35,964 bases of DNA from Glomus cerebriforme. Lineage: Eukaryota; Glomeromycota; Glomeromycetes; Glomerales; Glomeraceae. Under the pieces are notes generated by a model. The model saw only the letters and a program-made list of their open reading frames with translations. It searched no databases and was not told the DNA's origin. A program made the position numbers and the translations under genes. The stretch is taken from contig QKYT01000006.1 in assembly GCA_003550305.1 (NCBI GenBank), forward strand, positions 196,371-232,334. The letters are read 5' to 3'. This document shows, piece after piece, positions 1 to 9,771 of this stretch; positions within the stretch are counted from its first letter, which is position 1, and each line of letters begins with the position of its first letter.

Positions 1-91
1 GCAGTTTCTCATTTTATTAAAATTTTAACAAAATGTTTAAACTAGTTTCGCATACGTCAATTGCTAAACTCATTAGTTTCACCCAGGAACC

Positions 92-310
92 TTAATCACG
101 CCTCTCATTATATTCCTTATTCACTCTTAGAAATTCAGCATTCTTATGCTTAAGTTCAGCTATTTTAGCATCAGACACTGAGAGCTTGATTCTAAGACTG
201 GAGATCTCAATATTCTCCTTCCTAAGCTTTGCATTCTCAGTCTCAAGCTTATCATTCTTAACTTCAAGTTCAATGATACGCTGTTTCAATAATTCAAGCT
301 CAGATGACAT
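92..310 (-). CDS. Small coiled-coil protein, lineage-expanded family
   Basis: A 72-residue ORF starting at a true ATG and ending in TAA. It is almost entirely heptad-like Leu/Ile/Lys/Glu sequence (starts MSSELELLKQRIIELE), so a single long coiled coil is predicted. From memory, this N-terminus is typical of a very numerous family of coiled-coil ORFs in Rhizophagus, in which full-length members continue for 100-200 more residues after the coiled coil. This copy stops soon after it, at NKEYNERRD, so it may be a truncated member. No catalytic motif, membrane segment or signal peptide is visible. The function is unknown; oligomerisation is the only role the sequence suggests. The ORF is open, but it sits among pseudogenes and may not be functional. 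Confidence 0.5.
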   Translation of the reverse strand: MSSELELLKQRIIELEVKNDKLETENAKLRKENIEISSLRIKLSVSDAKIAELKHKNAEFLRVNKEYNERRD

Positions 311-546
311 GATCTATATATAACTAATACAAAATATATAAGCATTCAAAATAAAAAAATAAATCACATATTTTTGGGTGACGGGCCATCGCTGAAATTT
401 GCTAAGAAAAATTTTTTATTAATACATGCGAAAAATAAATACAAATGTTCAGGACTTTGCTCATGATACATGACGTCTATGCTAGATTGCTAGTCTCCTA
501 TACAATTATTTTTTCTTGATTATCTTTTCTACATGGTGTTTCTTAG

Positions 547-1584
547 TTAAGGTTTTTTACTACCTACTGCTCTATTCTTTAATAATCCTACGATCACTTT
601 TAAAATCTTCTTCACATTCTTATGTAATTCTGTATCATCTTTAAGAGCATCTTCTGTTAGTGAAATTTGGTATTCAGTCCTGCTCGTATTATAGATACCT
701 TCAGTGCTGTGAAGAATGAAGTACCAGTCAGTTCCAGTACTGACTATACCATAGATGTAGTTATAGTCAGGATCGAATGTCTCATCAACCTTCCATTTTT
801 TCTTGTTTATATTTATATTCATCTAGAGGGAAATAGAAAAGTAAGTTAGCAATAGCTCATGATCATCCTATAGCGAGCTAGCTAGTAGAATTTGTTATAC
901 TTACATCATAAGCACTTTAACATTGTAGTAAGTTTTGGCAGATACTCATAGTTGCTTAATTCTGTTTACCCTCAGTTATGCAAATTATTTCTTCGAGTAA
1001 CTGAAGTCATCCAGAATTTTTTTAATTGTATAGTCAACATGACCAGTATTTATCTCGCCAGTTATTTTCATTTGGGGAGTGATTACTAAACTTTTGAGGA
1101 GACTCAACGCCATGTGAAGAATGATAGAAATATACTCGCAACGCATAATCTTATTACTATCTACAACTGGTCCCATATTCCTTATTCTGCGAAGAATATT
1201 ATCAATGCAGAGCTTAAATTCTGAAGACTTTTCATCAACTGAGCAGGTAACTGGTTTGAATTGTGGAATAAAAGTAATATCCCCACTCGAGATTTTATAA
1301 TCTTCTTGCAATACTTTCTCCAAGTCCACCTTGGTCTTATATGAAGAGAACAACCTCAACTTCTTATCCTTATACTCCTTGGCAAAGTCAGCAAGCTTTA
1401 CGGCAGGTCCCAAGCCTAAGCCAACACTATGAAACTCATCTTTAGTTAACTTAAAAAATGCACAGCTATCAATCTTCTCCTTGCGAATAATATTTTCATC
1501 GTCCAAGTCTAGCCCTAAGTCCCGCTCCTGCAAAAAAGAAATAAGTTTCTCTATGCCATATTTTTTTATTTCATCCACCAACAA
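547..1584 (-). pseudogene. SAM domain + PD-(D/E)xK-like protein, broken
   Basis: The first part (1584-985, about 199 codons) has an N-terminal SAM-like helical domain (about residues 5-75, including GLGLGPAVKLADFAKE). A linker with the FSSYKTK motif follows, then a domain with GHVDYTIK. This frame hits TAA at 985. Shifting frame just before the stop recovers IICITEGK, so D (VDY) and E-x-K of a PD-(D/E)xK nuclease-like site are both present. Two more in-frame TAA codons follow. A GTAAGT donor at 904 and a CTCTAG acceptor at 823 then define an 82-base intron leading to the C-terminal exon 822-547 (contains DYNYIYGIVSTGTDWYF). No in-frame ATG exists at the 5' end; the expected start appears as TTG. 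The damage is therefore a lost start, one frameshift and two or three stops. From memory, this is a large Rhizophagus family. The nuclease assignment is inferred from the motif spacing. Confidence 0.7.
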
Positions 1585-2089
1585 AACTGTCTTATTTCAG
1601 CAACAGAGGTAGAGGTAAAAGCTGGAGTATAAGGTGTATTGATTTCAGAAGATATAGTGTTACGTTTTTATAGTGATATTATGGCTCAGATAAAAAAATA
1701 GTATTACATACATTTCAGAGTGAAATAAAAATTTATTTCTGTTCAGGAAAGAGAATACTGGACGTTAATATATGTTTTTATATTGCACAGTCATTGCATC
1801 ATTACACGTGACCCATTTCTCATATACATTCGATAAAATAATAATACTTTATTTATGAAATAAAAAATATTGGCAGAAGGGACCAAGCTGGCCTACAATA
1901 CATAAAAATTGTGACTGTATTGCTATTATATGATGCGAATAAAAATACTATTTTTTAACAAGAATATCTCCTAAACCTATTTTTGCTTCTTGAACACCTG
2001 TTACCAAAAGCAATGACAGTTAGATTTCAGTTATAACATTATGCAAAATGAATAGTCCCTCTTCGAACTCCTGTGCTCGGTGAAATTAA
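1585..2089. other. Intergenic, no gene seen
   Basis: AT-rich spacer between two decayed SAM-family genes. I see no ORF of convincing composition, no RNA gene and no repeat structure. Confidence 0.5.
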
Positions 2090-2337
2090 TTACTCATCCA
2101 GCCTCTTTATATAATCTTCAAGTTTTAATGCTTGTCTTAATGTTATTCTGTATTCTTTAAAATCCTATCCAATTAGCTTGAGAAATGAACTACCGGTAAT
2201 TTCTTTTTCCTCAAGCTTTGTAAAAAGTCATTGTTAAGTTCTAAGCCTTCTGATTTGGAATCCTTCCGCAAATACTTGATAAGTTCTCCCATTTCATATT
2301 TTTTAATCTTGTCAGCTTGAGTGAATTTGAAAGACAT
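2090..2337 (-). pseudogene. SAM-domain fragment, frameshifted
   Basis: An ATG at 2337 opens a frame starting MSFKFTQADKIKKYEMGEL, which closely parallels the start of SAM-domain proteins in this lineage. After about 43 codons the frame breaks near CAAAGCTTGAGG. One base shift restores the second half of the domain (EITGSSFLKLIG, an in-frame TAG, then DFKEYRITLRQALKLEDYIK), ending at TAA at 2090. It is thus a lone SAM domain with one frameshift and one nonsense codon, and no nuclease-like region follows. It lies 0.5 kb upstream of the better preserved relative at 547-1584 and on the same strand, so it may be a tandem duplicate. The family assignment rests on recalled similarity and on the comparison inside this window. 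Confidence 0.6.
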
Positions 2338-2865
2338 TTTGCTTTATTTGCTAAAGCAAATCCCATAGTGAGATAAGTAAATAAAAACTCGCTCCCATAC
2401 ATACATAATTTAGGACATATACATACCTTATTTTGCATTATTTTACGGGAAAGTTTTTTTGCAGAAAGTTGGCTGAACTTTCACATAACTCTACATGCAT
2501 TATATTTTGCTAGAAAAAAGTTAAGGAGGTATGAGGCATAATTAGTATTGTTATCTAATGCTAAGAGCTTCATAAAAGCACATGCAAATGGAATCTTCAT
2601 ACCTTTTCACATAGAGATCTACCCTGCAAGACATATAGTTAGTTTTACGCCTGGTGATTTTGAAATTGCAAGTCCCTCAGCCTTTCATAACATATGCTTT
2701 TGCTGGCACTATTTACTTGTAGAGAAGGTCCTGTGTTGCATGTAGACCTCCTTTCACATTTTTCTCATATTTGTTCAGAAAAAAAATAAAGATACTGGTT
2801 AGCTAATATTTCTTTTGATATATGCAAAAATTAATATTGCATAAGACCTGACTGATGTTTCACTT
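2338..2865. other. Intergenic with possible unidentified gene remnant
   Basis: No intact gene. On the minus strand, from about 2745 to 2520, one frame reads protein-like blocks (KAEGLAISKSPGVKLTICLAG, 21 codons reading through, and MKLLALDNNTNYASYLLNFF) separated by four stops. I do not recognise it. The plus-strand 65-codon frame at 2548-2745 starts with TTG and looks like an antisense shadow of this. Confidence 0.25.
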
Positions 2866-2930
2866 ATTTTTTCTGTTGCACAATCTGTGGCTCAGCAAAA
2901 AATCTTCTGAGCTGGTGATTACTACTCCAG
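2866..2930 (+). repeat. Imperfect direct repeat, copy 1
   Basis: About 65 bases containing AGCAAAAAATCTTCTGAGCT, matched by a diverged copy at 3523-3584 (AGCAAAAAAATCTTCTGAGC). The two copies flank the 170-codon ORF at 2991-3503. The similarity extends upstream (TTTTCTGTTGCAC against TTTTTTGTTGTAC) and downstream to CCAG. Confidence 0.55.
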
Positions 2931-2990
2931 TTGATGATCAGTATTTCAGACACAAATTTGAATATATGCTAGCTAGAGATAAACATAATC

Positions 2991-3503
2991 ATGACAAGTA
3001 ATACTAATAATAAATTTGTTCAAAGCAAAATACTTGAAAATCAACTATATGAAGTGTTTTTGTACAAGAAGATGGATGTATTAGCTATTCAGGAACACCT
3101 AGCTGAAAGAAATCTTGGTATTAATGATAATGCAAACCAAACAGCATTGAATCAAAGCAAGAAAGCAGAAACACTTGATTATACAAGTAAACTATTGTTT
3201 GATTTGGTGGAGAAAATTATATCAATAGAGGAGGATCTTGAGGTTGGTGGCCATCCAACCCTTAATACATTATATCGATATAGAGAAGATCTTATCGATA
3301 GATCATTGGAGGAATTTTCACTTAGAGAAAAATACTATTTGCTTTTATATCTGAAAGAGGATATAAGAATTATTCAAAATTATCTTGGTATTATCAGTTA
3401 TATTGATAAAAAAATGATAAAAGAAGAAGCTGAGAAAGATGTAAGAGCATATATTCAAAAGTTTAGATGTTCCAAGTGTGGTAATACAAAAATTCATCAA
3501 TAG
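2991..3503 (+). CDS. Hypothetical protein with C-terminal CxxC
   Basis: An uninterrupted 170-residue ORF from ATG (TAATCATGA context) to TAG. It is hydrophilic and probably mostly helical (Leu/Glu/Lys/Ile-rich: LLFDLVEKIISIEEDLEVGG, REKYYLLLYLKEDIRIIQNY), with no signal peptide or membrane segment. It ends abruptly at FRCSKCGNTKIHQ. One CxxC knuckle just before the stop looks like the first half of a zinc ribbon, so the protein may be a truncated version of something longer. The family is not recognised. It is the only long ORF on the plus strand between 1 and 9.8 kb, and it stays open while its neighbours are riddled with stops. It is flanked by a pair of 62-65 base imperfect direct repeats, which suggests it arrived as a unit. 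Confidence 0.5.
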   Translation: MTSNTNNKFVQSKILENQLYEVFLYKKMDVLAIQEHLAERNLGINDNANQTALNQSKKAETLDYTSKLLFDLVEKIISIEEDLEVGGHPTLNTLYRYREDLIDRSLEEFSLREKYYLLLYLKEDIRIIQNYLGIISYIDKKMIKEEAEKDVRAYIQKFRCSKCGNTKIHQ

Positions 3504-3522
3504 GGGATAAAATGCTAATCTA

Positions 3523-3584
3523 TATTTTTTGTTGTACAAGGTATAATCTAGCAAAAAAATCTTCTGAGCTGATCACTGATCCAG
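3523..3584 (+). repeat. Imperfect direct repeat, copy 2
   Basis: Second copy of the repeat at 2866-2930, starting 19 bases after the stop of the 170-residue ORF and ending right beside the F-box/LRR pseudogene. A possible third, much weaker resemblance lies near 4512-4555 (ATAATCTAGCAAATTCTTCC). Confidence 0.5.
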
Positions 3585-3585
3585 A

Positions 3586-4455
3586 TTAGTTAGTAGAGTA
3601 CAACCATTCTGGAGCTAATATTCTTTCACCTCTATGTCGCTGGCGCATCTGAGATAGAACTGAAAGATAATTTCTAACTACTCCAATAAGATCAGGAGGC
3701 GTTAAAATTTTTACAAAATTCTCTACGTGGATATTTGGATTTAGCTTATCTACAGCTTCTTTGCTAATATTATAACACCCTTCTAAATTAAGATATTTTA
3801 AATTAAGACACGAACTAGCAATCTCTTCAATCATTATATTGGTAATTTTATAAAATCTAAGGTCAAGTTGTTGAAGCTTTGGATAAGAATGAATAATATT
3901 ACAAATTGATAGTTCACAAATATCTGTGCGGTGAGAAATATTTAGATATTTTAATTTATGGCATGATAGGGCAATTGCATATAGACCTTCATTAGTTATT
4001 ATGCCCATATTACAGGATATATACTTATCCTTTCCCAAATTGAGATGCTTCAGATTTAGGTATGATTCTGCTATTCAATTTATCACTTTATTACTATATC
4101 CTGTGCTTTTTCTAAAATCCAAATGAATTATGTTTGGAAATAAGCATACAATGTTATTTATTTTTTTATCAGAAAGTGGGTGGTAACATAAAATTTTAAA
4201 ATGAGTTAGATTCAAGCTATAAACTGGTTATTTCTTTCCACATACTAATTTTATAAATTTTTTTAATTGAGAGGGATTCTTTGCACGATAATAGCCATTT
4301 CCCTTTAACTCAATGCATTTCCATAAAATAGGAGCACCGCATCTGTACCAAAACTAGCAAATATATAGAGTGGGATAGAGGGATTTATCTATCGCTAAAA
4401 AATGTAAAATCTGTTCTAATAGTTCTGGTAAATAAAAGATGCTTGTATATGCCAT
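3586..4455 (-). pseudogene. F-box / leucine-rich-repeat protein with three nonsense codons
   Basis: One continuous frame of 290 codons runs from ATG at 4455 to a terminal TAG at 3586, interrupted by three stops: TAG at 4354, TAA at 4228 and TGA at 4075. The N-terminus (IFYLPELLEQILHFL) is a good F-box helix. It is followed by WYRCGAPILWKCIEL, the usual end of an F-box. The remainder is leucine-rich repeats of the AMN1/Fbxl type ([41 protein letters not shown]). Intact members would act as substrate receptors of SCF ubiquitin ligases; this family is greatly expanded in arbuscular mycorrhizal fungi. No frameshift is needed, so decay is recent or limited to point mutations. The last 150 codons are open on their own, but they lack an ATG and an F-box. 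Confidence 0.72.
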
Positions 4456-4584
4456 AAATAATATATGATGTATCTTTAAACAAAAAATAAAATAACCAAT
4501 TTGGTTGAAGGCACTGTGCATAATCTAGCAAATTCTTCCTAATAGATGATTACTTCAAACTACTAACCGCTTAACATGCTTGGA

Positions 4585-4911
4585 TCATGCCTTCCTTTGT
4601 TGCTTATATGGGATAGCCTCATTTTCTCTTATCACAATTGTCTTGACTGAATCAGTTTCTTCAGAAGACTCAGACAAATAGGAGAAACCCTTATACAGAG
4701 CGTCTCTTGATCCTTTTTTACCAATTATCGAAGAAACTATTTCTTGTATTAAGTTGATCACAGTCTCCATATCTACACATTCGTCCAGATATTCAGTCTC
4801 TAAGAACTTTACATCTTTTTCTAATCTTTTTATTCTCTTTTCTAAAGTGTTGTATTGAAAATGATAGTCTTCCAATTGTTTCTTTAGTGTCCTATTTTCA
4901 CTGGAAAGCAT
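4585..4911 (-). CDS. Coiled-coil protein, lineage-specific
   Basis: A 108-residue ORF from a true ATG, with an in-frame stop shortly upstream, so the start is well supported. Residues 1-45 form a strong coiled coil (TLKKQLEDYHFQYNTLEKRI and onward). Residues 45-80 are an amphipathic helical stretch containing LIQEIVSSIIGKKGSRDALY. The tail is acidic, then basic (SESSEETDSVK, then PYKQQRKA). No enzyme motif is visible. It lies 210 bases downstream of the recombinase pseudogene on the same strand, so it could be cargo of the same mobile unit or an unrelated family member. It appears intact, unlike its neighbours. Confidence 0.45.
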   Translation of the reverse strand: MLSSENRTLKKQLEDYHFQYNTLEKRIKRLEKDVKFLETEYLDECVDMETVINLIQEIVSSIIGKKGSRDALYKGFSYLSESSEETDSVKTIVIRENEAIPYKQQRKA

Positions 4912-5121
4912 AGTATATACTTTTGCATTTTGCTTATTTAATCTGAATATTTAGGCTAATTTTTTTGTATATCTAATGACTTCCTGATCACTATGTGTAC
5001 TATCAGATGAATGATTTTGATAGTTACTATTTTCGTGATATTTTATATATGATATATCTTACCTCAGACGAAAAAATAAAATTAATAAATGATATCCCGA
5101 TTCTCTAACCCATATATGTGA

Positions 5122-6239
5122 TTAGTTTTTATCAGAAATCCAGAATGGTTTTGCTTGATCATAAGGTTACCTCCTCCTTTTGAAATTAACTATAGTATAT
5201 CTATCAGATGAAGAAGTATGATTATCAGGACTGTGGTGAAGTGCTTCACTGGCATAAGTATTGGCTTTTGACAGATTTTTAGGCCCATGCACTACAGAAG
5301 CAAACATCGCCCCTAATTTGCATAAAGAACCAGCTCATAAGGTTTAGGAATATATTCATCTTTTTTCAGAAATGAACTTAAGTATGTCAATCTAAGCTTT
5401 TCTGGATCTTTTAACGCTCTGAAAATGATTGCTTTCTGAATCCATAAAATCAATTGTCTTGCTCGCTCCTCATTTTTTTCCAGTGATTAAACACTCGAGG
5501 AATATCCTATTGGCCTCAGTTTTTTGCGTATCCAGTTACACCCCCATTTGCTATATGCAAGTTTTTAATTTCAGCAGGGTGAATACAGAGCATCAGCTAG
5601 GGCCTGTTTATCAGATGTGTTAAACACAACATACAAATCTAGCCATTCCTTAATCGATTCTAATGAGAAGTAATCTGGATAATAAAATCCTTCATTTTTA
5701 TGTTACTCAGTATGCTTCTGTTGGATTTTATTAGATGCTCTAGTTATCTCCAGAATCTTGGTAGCAGAGATTATTTTTTCTGGAGCATTGAGAATTCGCA
5801 ATTCTCTTCGAAGCCTAGAGAGACGTGATAAGGCGACAACAGAATCAGAAGCAGTTTCGACTAAGGTTCTAGATATCGCTTTTACATCTCTTTCACTAAG
5901 ATTATCCTGAACAATATGCTGAGCCATTTATTTAATAGTCTCTCCTTCTGGGGTGTTATCAGAAATTAGACTAATATTCACTTCAGCTTCTAATTCTAGT
6001 TCCTTTAGGACCGGTACTTGACTTATGTACCACCCAATTCTCTGGTCAGAAATCAATACGAATGCCTATTCTTTGCTAAATTTATACCCTTTTTGAAGAT
6101 GATTACGAGCCTGGTGTCTTTTCTCTCTATCATCTTCCAAGAGGTTACGCATTTCTGGTACATACTGACTGAGCTCTTCGATACTCATCTCATTGGTGAG
6201 TTGGTGGTCTGTAACGAACTTGGTTGTAATTGCAGACAT
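5122..6239 (-). pseudogene. Tyrosine recombinase (integrase-like), inactivated
   Basis: ATG at 6239 opens MSAITTKFVTDHQLTNEMS; the last stop is TAA at 5122, giving about 370 codons. One frame runs from 6239 to about 5585 with stops at 6066, 5928 and 5703. Frame changes occur near 5585, 5490 and 5340. The catalytic half is recognisable. Box I reads LCIHPAEIKNLHI where tyrosine recombinases have R-x-x-E-x-x-x-L, so the first catalytic Arg is His. A Lys region follows (VTGYAKN). Box II reads SLCKLGAMFASVVHG, with Cys in place of the second Arg. Then come HHSPDNHTSSS with the box-II His, and RYTIVN with the candidate nucleophilic Tyr (codon 5199-5197). The order R-K-R-H-Y is that of the integrase/Crypton superfamily. 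The subfamily is uncertain. From memory, close relatives are dispersed in Rhizophagus. Several changes fit CpG deamination. Confidence 0.68.
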
Positions 6240-6697
6240 GATGTGATATGTAGAATATATGTGGTAGTTAAATTAATCTGTGGTATTCAGATTATATTAA
6301 GTGGAACAAAGTTTAATTTGAAAAAAATATTTCGTAATTTCATTACCTCATGGTCGGTAAAAACTTTCAGAGGGTTAGAGAAAAGGAAAAAAATATAACT
6401 CTCGCTCTGGCTGGGGATTTTACATCGATTTGAAATATGCAGATAGATAGAATATGCAAAAAAAATATAGCCATAGAATTATAATAATTTAGAATTTTAT
6501 ATTACCTATGTGTAAAAAACATAAAGACCCTCTTACCCAAACACCTTTCTTATAAATTGGCTTCTTATTTGCTCTTTACCAAAGTATACCATTCTTCTGG
6601 AATATGCTTACCATTTTTTTCCATTCCTTATCGGTATCAAACCACGAGGTTATGACTCCGTCATTCTTGAAAGAATGACAGATTATTTCTTCTCCTA
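6240..6697 (-). other. Decayed coding sequence between recombinase and primase-helicase
   Basis: On the minus strand a frame from about 6690 reads GVITSWFDTDKEWKKMVSIF, then, after a TAG/TAA-type break, KKPIYKKGVWVRGS. These are protein-like but not recognised. They may be the extreme C-terminus of the primase-helicase or a small lost gene. The last 150 bases before the recombinase ATG look non-coding and could have held its promoter. The 126-codon plus-strand frame at 6018-6398 is an antisense shadow of the recombinase N-terminus. Confidence 0.3.
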
Positions 6698-9600
6698 TTA
6701 TCTTTCTCGTACTGTCATGTCCATATGTTCTTTGGGGTCTTCTTCCATCTCTTTTGCATATCTATACATTCGTGAATCAGTTTTTATTCTATCACAGAAT
6801 GTAATGAAATCAAGTCAGTTTTTTTCGGTGATGGTCATGAAGGCATCTGGATCCTCTCCAAGTTCAATTGCCTTTTTTCTGAGGTGCTCTTCTCGCTGGG
6901 CTCTTGATAGAAATATGGCAGATGATACTTCATTGATAGGCTTAGAAGAATCACGCTTGTCACTTATTTCTTTTAGAGGTATATCCACCACTTTGCTGAT
7001 AGGTTCAATAGATTTGGGAGACTTACTAACTTCGGGCTTATTGATTACTGGCTCAGATGGATTAGAAGTCTCAGATGTTCCAGATATTAAAATGATTAGG
7101 ACTTCCGATTGTTTTACTACATAATCAAAAAGAGCTTGGGTCAAATCGTCATTCGTCCTGTTTATACGCTTTCTTACCCCTTGGAGGGAGATTCTTTTCT
7201 AGCTGAGGTGAGATTATTTTTGGGAGAATAGTTTCTGGCACATTGAATATGGGTATGTCTGCGAGTTCATTAGCCAGGAACTCATCTTAAGGTGTGTCAA
7301 AAAATTCTTTAATATCACCTAGGCCAGATTCATGGAGCCTAGTTATGATCTTAGAGGTTAAGAATATAATGATATTCTCTTTTTCTATTATTTGTAAACG
7401 TATTCTATCAATACCAATTTGTGAAAACTTCTTCCCTAGAATAGCACTAGCAAATGTTTTTTCTCCATTATTTTCACACCAGGCAATATATTCTTGATAT
7501 AAATTTGTACAGTATGGCCTATCAATTTTTTTAACAGGCCATGAGGAAGTATAATCGATTATAAACTGAATAGAATTAGGAAGTTAATCCCACATTGTTT
7601 TCGCTCTCATTTTTGTATTGGGAATATTTTGTGGTATCCAATCTAAAAGGTCACGTTTAAGTAAATAATTCATGAAAACACCAGGTGTATTTGGATTATC
7701 TAAAATTTTTTCTAAATGCTTAAAATATTTCATATTTTCTTTACATCGAGGTGATACATCTAGACATACAATATGTCCATCACCCATTTCAATGCGAAGT
7801 GGTGCATCATGGTTACTTAAAATTATATACTTAGTAAAGTCTTTAATTGTCTTAGGCTCGAGCCTTTTGCATTCTATTGTTACGTATAGTTCAGTGATAA
7901 GTGATTTTAAGTGATCATTGGCCTTATACCATTCTTCAGAGGCCATTCTGGTCTCATTTAAAAGGATAAGTTTTCATGCTTGTATGCAACTATTAAATCT
8001 TCCCAATACTTTCCCAAGATCTGATATTGCAAAGAATAATTCTAGCCCTAGTACTTCCTTTCCAATAAAATCTGTTAAGATATTTTTTTCAGAATGTGGA
8101 AGAGAGCATAATACTAAAACAGTACTAGGTTTTTTATCGGGATATTGTACAAGATATGCAAACCAATTAAGAACATATTCTGAAAGAACTTTATTCCCAT
8201 TACACCAGACATTTTCTATATGTCAGATTATTAGCTCAATAAGAGCGAAATCTATTTCAATGATAGGCACTTTAAAATCCAAGAAGAGGTTAAAAAACTT
8301 TGTATTTGGTGAGGGGCAACATGGTAGATATGGGAGAAAATCAATACCTCGATATTGAATTAAACCTTTTATGACTGCCTGATCTATTAGATTTACTAAT
8401 TTTACCACTTCTCCTTCTAGCTTAATTAAATTAATTTTATACTTGGTAATTTTAAGCTTAGATGACATCTTAAAGAAAAGACTATCATCAGAATTCTCAA
8501 GTTTTAATATCTATAATTTTGTATCAGTTTGAATACATGCTATTGTTACTTGAATAGCTTCATATACAGCATTGTGAGTGAATTTTTCTTTTGTACTATA
8601 CATGTTAATTAGATCACCCAAATGAAATGATCATTAGGATCTGATATTCTGGAACGGTTTAGTTTTCTAGGGCTTAGAAGCTTCTTTTCTTGATCCAAGG
8701 TAGTTTTGTTAATAGTAAGTTTTTTTGAAGGATTTCACATTTCAGGTTTCTGAACCTGATTGGTATGGTGACAATAAAATCTATATATTTTATTTTTTCG
8801 TATAATATAGGCATTTTCACTACTATGCTCCCGATCACATAATGGGCAGTGTGATAGGGAGTTGTGAGTTAATGGAAATAAGTCTGGAATGTTATCTGAG
8901 AGGGGTGAGAGAGTATACCCTTCGATACAATTATCTTTGAGCAATGTTTTCACAAAATCAAATTCTGTCTGAGTTATTTTACCATTAGTATCATTACACC
9001 CTTTGGCTTCTAGTTCTGGAATAACTAAGAGATGACTTTTTGTGATTTCTGATTCATTATTTGGCAGGCGAATCATGAAGTCAAAAATGACTTCATCTTT
9101 TGGATGCATTGCTTTTTTCACACGAATGTGCTCTTTTGTTTTTTCATCGTACTTGGGCGAACTAAGCATTCGCAAGGAAAATGAACGTTTATTTACAATA
9201 TTATCTATAATACTATTTCCCTGAAGAGATGCTGAAAGTTTCTTACGAACAAGCTCAGTGAATACTGCGACCTGAACAATGTTTTTAAGTCTCATACTAG
9301 TAGTAAAGATGTGGAGGGATATTTTTTTCACGTCACTACTACTTGTAACAGTAATACTATTTCTATTCCACTTTGAAAATACTTCAAGACAGACATCTTT
9401 AAAGGCATGATTAAGTGTATCTAATATTTCTTTACGTGTAAGCTTAGGTTCAATGCTATTATACACCTTTACTGGTAAATTAAAGTCAATAATAGGATGA
9501 AGTGACTCATCACTATCAATAAATTCATATAAGAAGTGTTCTTCACAATCTGAGAGTATAGCCTCTATTTCGTCCTCATTGTCCGCACTAAGAAAATTTC

Positions 9601-9720
9601 TCAGTCTAATACTATCATCACGAATTTTATATATGCATTGACCTATATCTTCAGCTTTAAACCCACAATAGAGTGGCAGAGGCGTTGAGGAACTCTGAAA
9701 GCTCTGAATATTCAGTCATT
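6698..9720 (-). pseudogene. Fused AEP (PrimPol/herpes-pox type) primase + SF3 (D5-like) helicase
   Basis: About 1,000 codons from ATG at 9720. Primase part: motif I is PIIDFNLP (9479-9487), where D-x-D is expected, so the second Asp is Asn. Motif II is KKISLH, the S-x-H (9311-9319). Motif III is IIDNIVNKRSFSLRML (Asp at 9205-9203), as in PrimPol. A zinc knuckle follows (HCPLCDREH ... YRFYCHH). Helicase part: Walker A is degraded to LPHSEKNI (8108-8079; the Gly before Lys is Glu), Walker B is KLILLNE, and motif C is YIILSNHDAP. A C-terminal tail (RPYCTNLYQEY, GKKFSQIGIDRIR) follows, then a Ser/Pro/Glu-rich extension to 6698. Damage: frameshifts near 9690, 8618 and 7147, and stops at 8735, 8223, 7974, 7584 and about 7288, among others. 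The fused layout is that of D5-type replication proteins of large DNA viruses, virophages and some plasmids. The exact family is from memory. Confidence 0.72.
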
Positions 9721-9771
9721 TTTAGATAACTTTTGAAAAGTGTACTATATCCTAAACTTAGAATATATTGT

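Noticed and set aside
3586..4455. Alternative genetic code or stop-codon readthrough for the F-box/LRR gene
   Set aside because: All three stop types occur, and the intact core genes in the same window use normal stops; nonsense mutation is simpler.
6675..7124. 149-codon plus-strand Ser-rich frame
   Set aside because: Antisense of the C-terminal extension of the primase-helicase, where the minus strand shows family-like sequence.
7918..8358. 146-codon plus-strand frame
   Set aside because: Antisense of the SF3 helicase core; the minus strand carries Walker-type and motif C residues in one frame.
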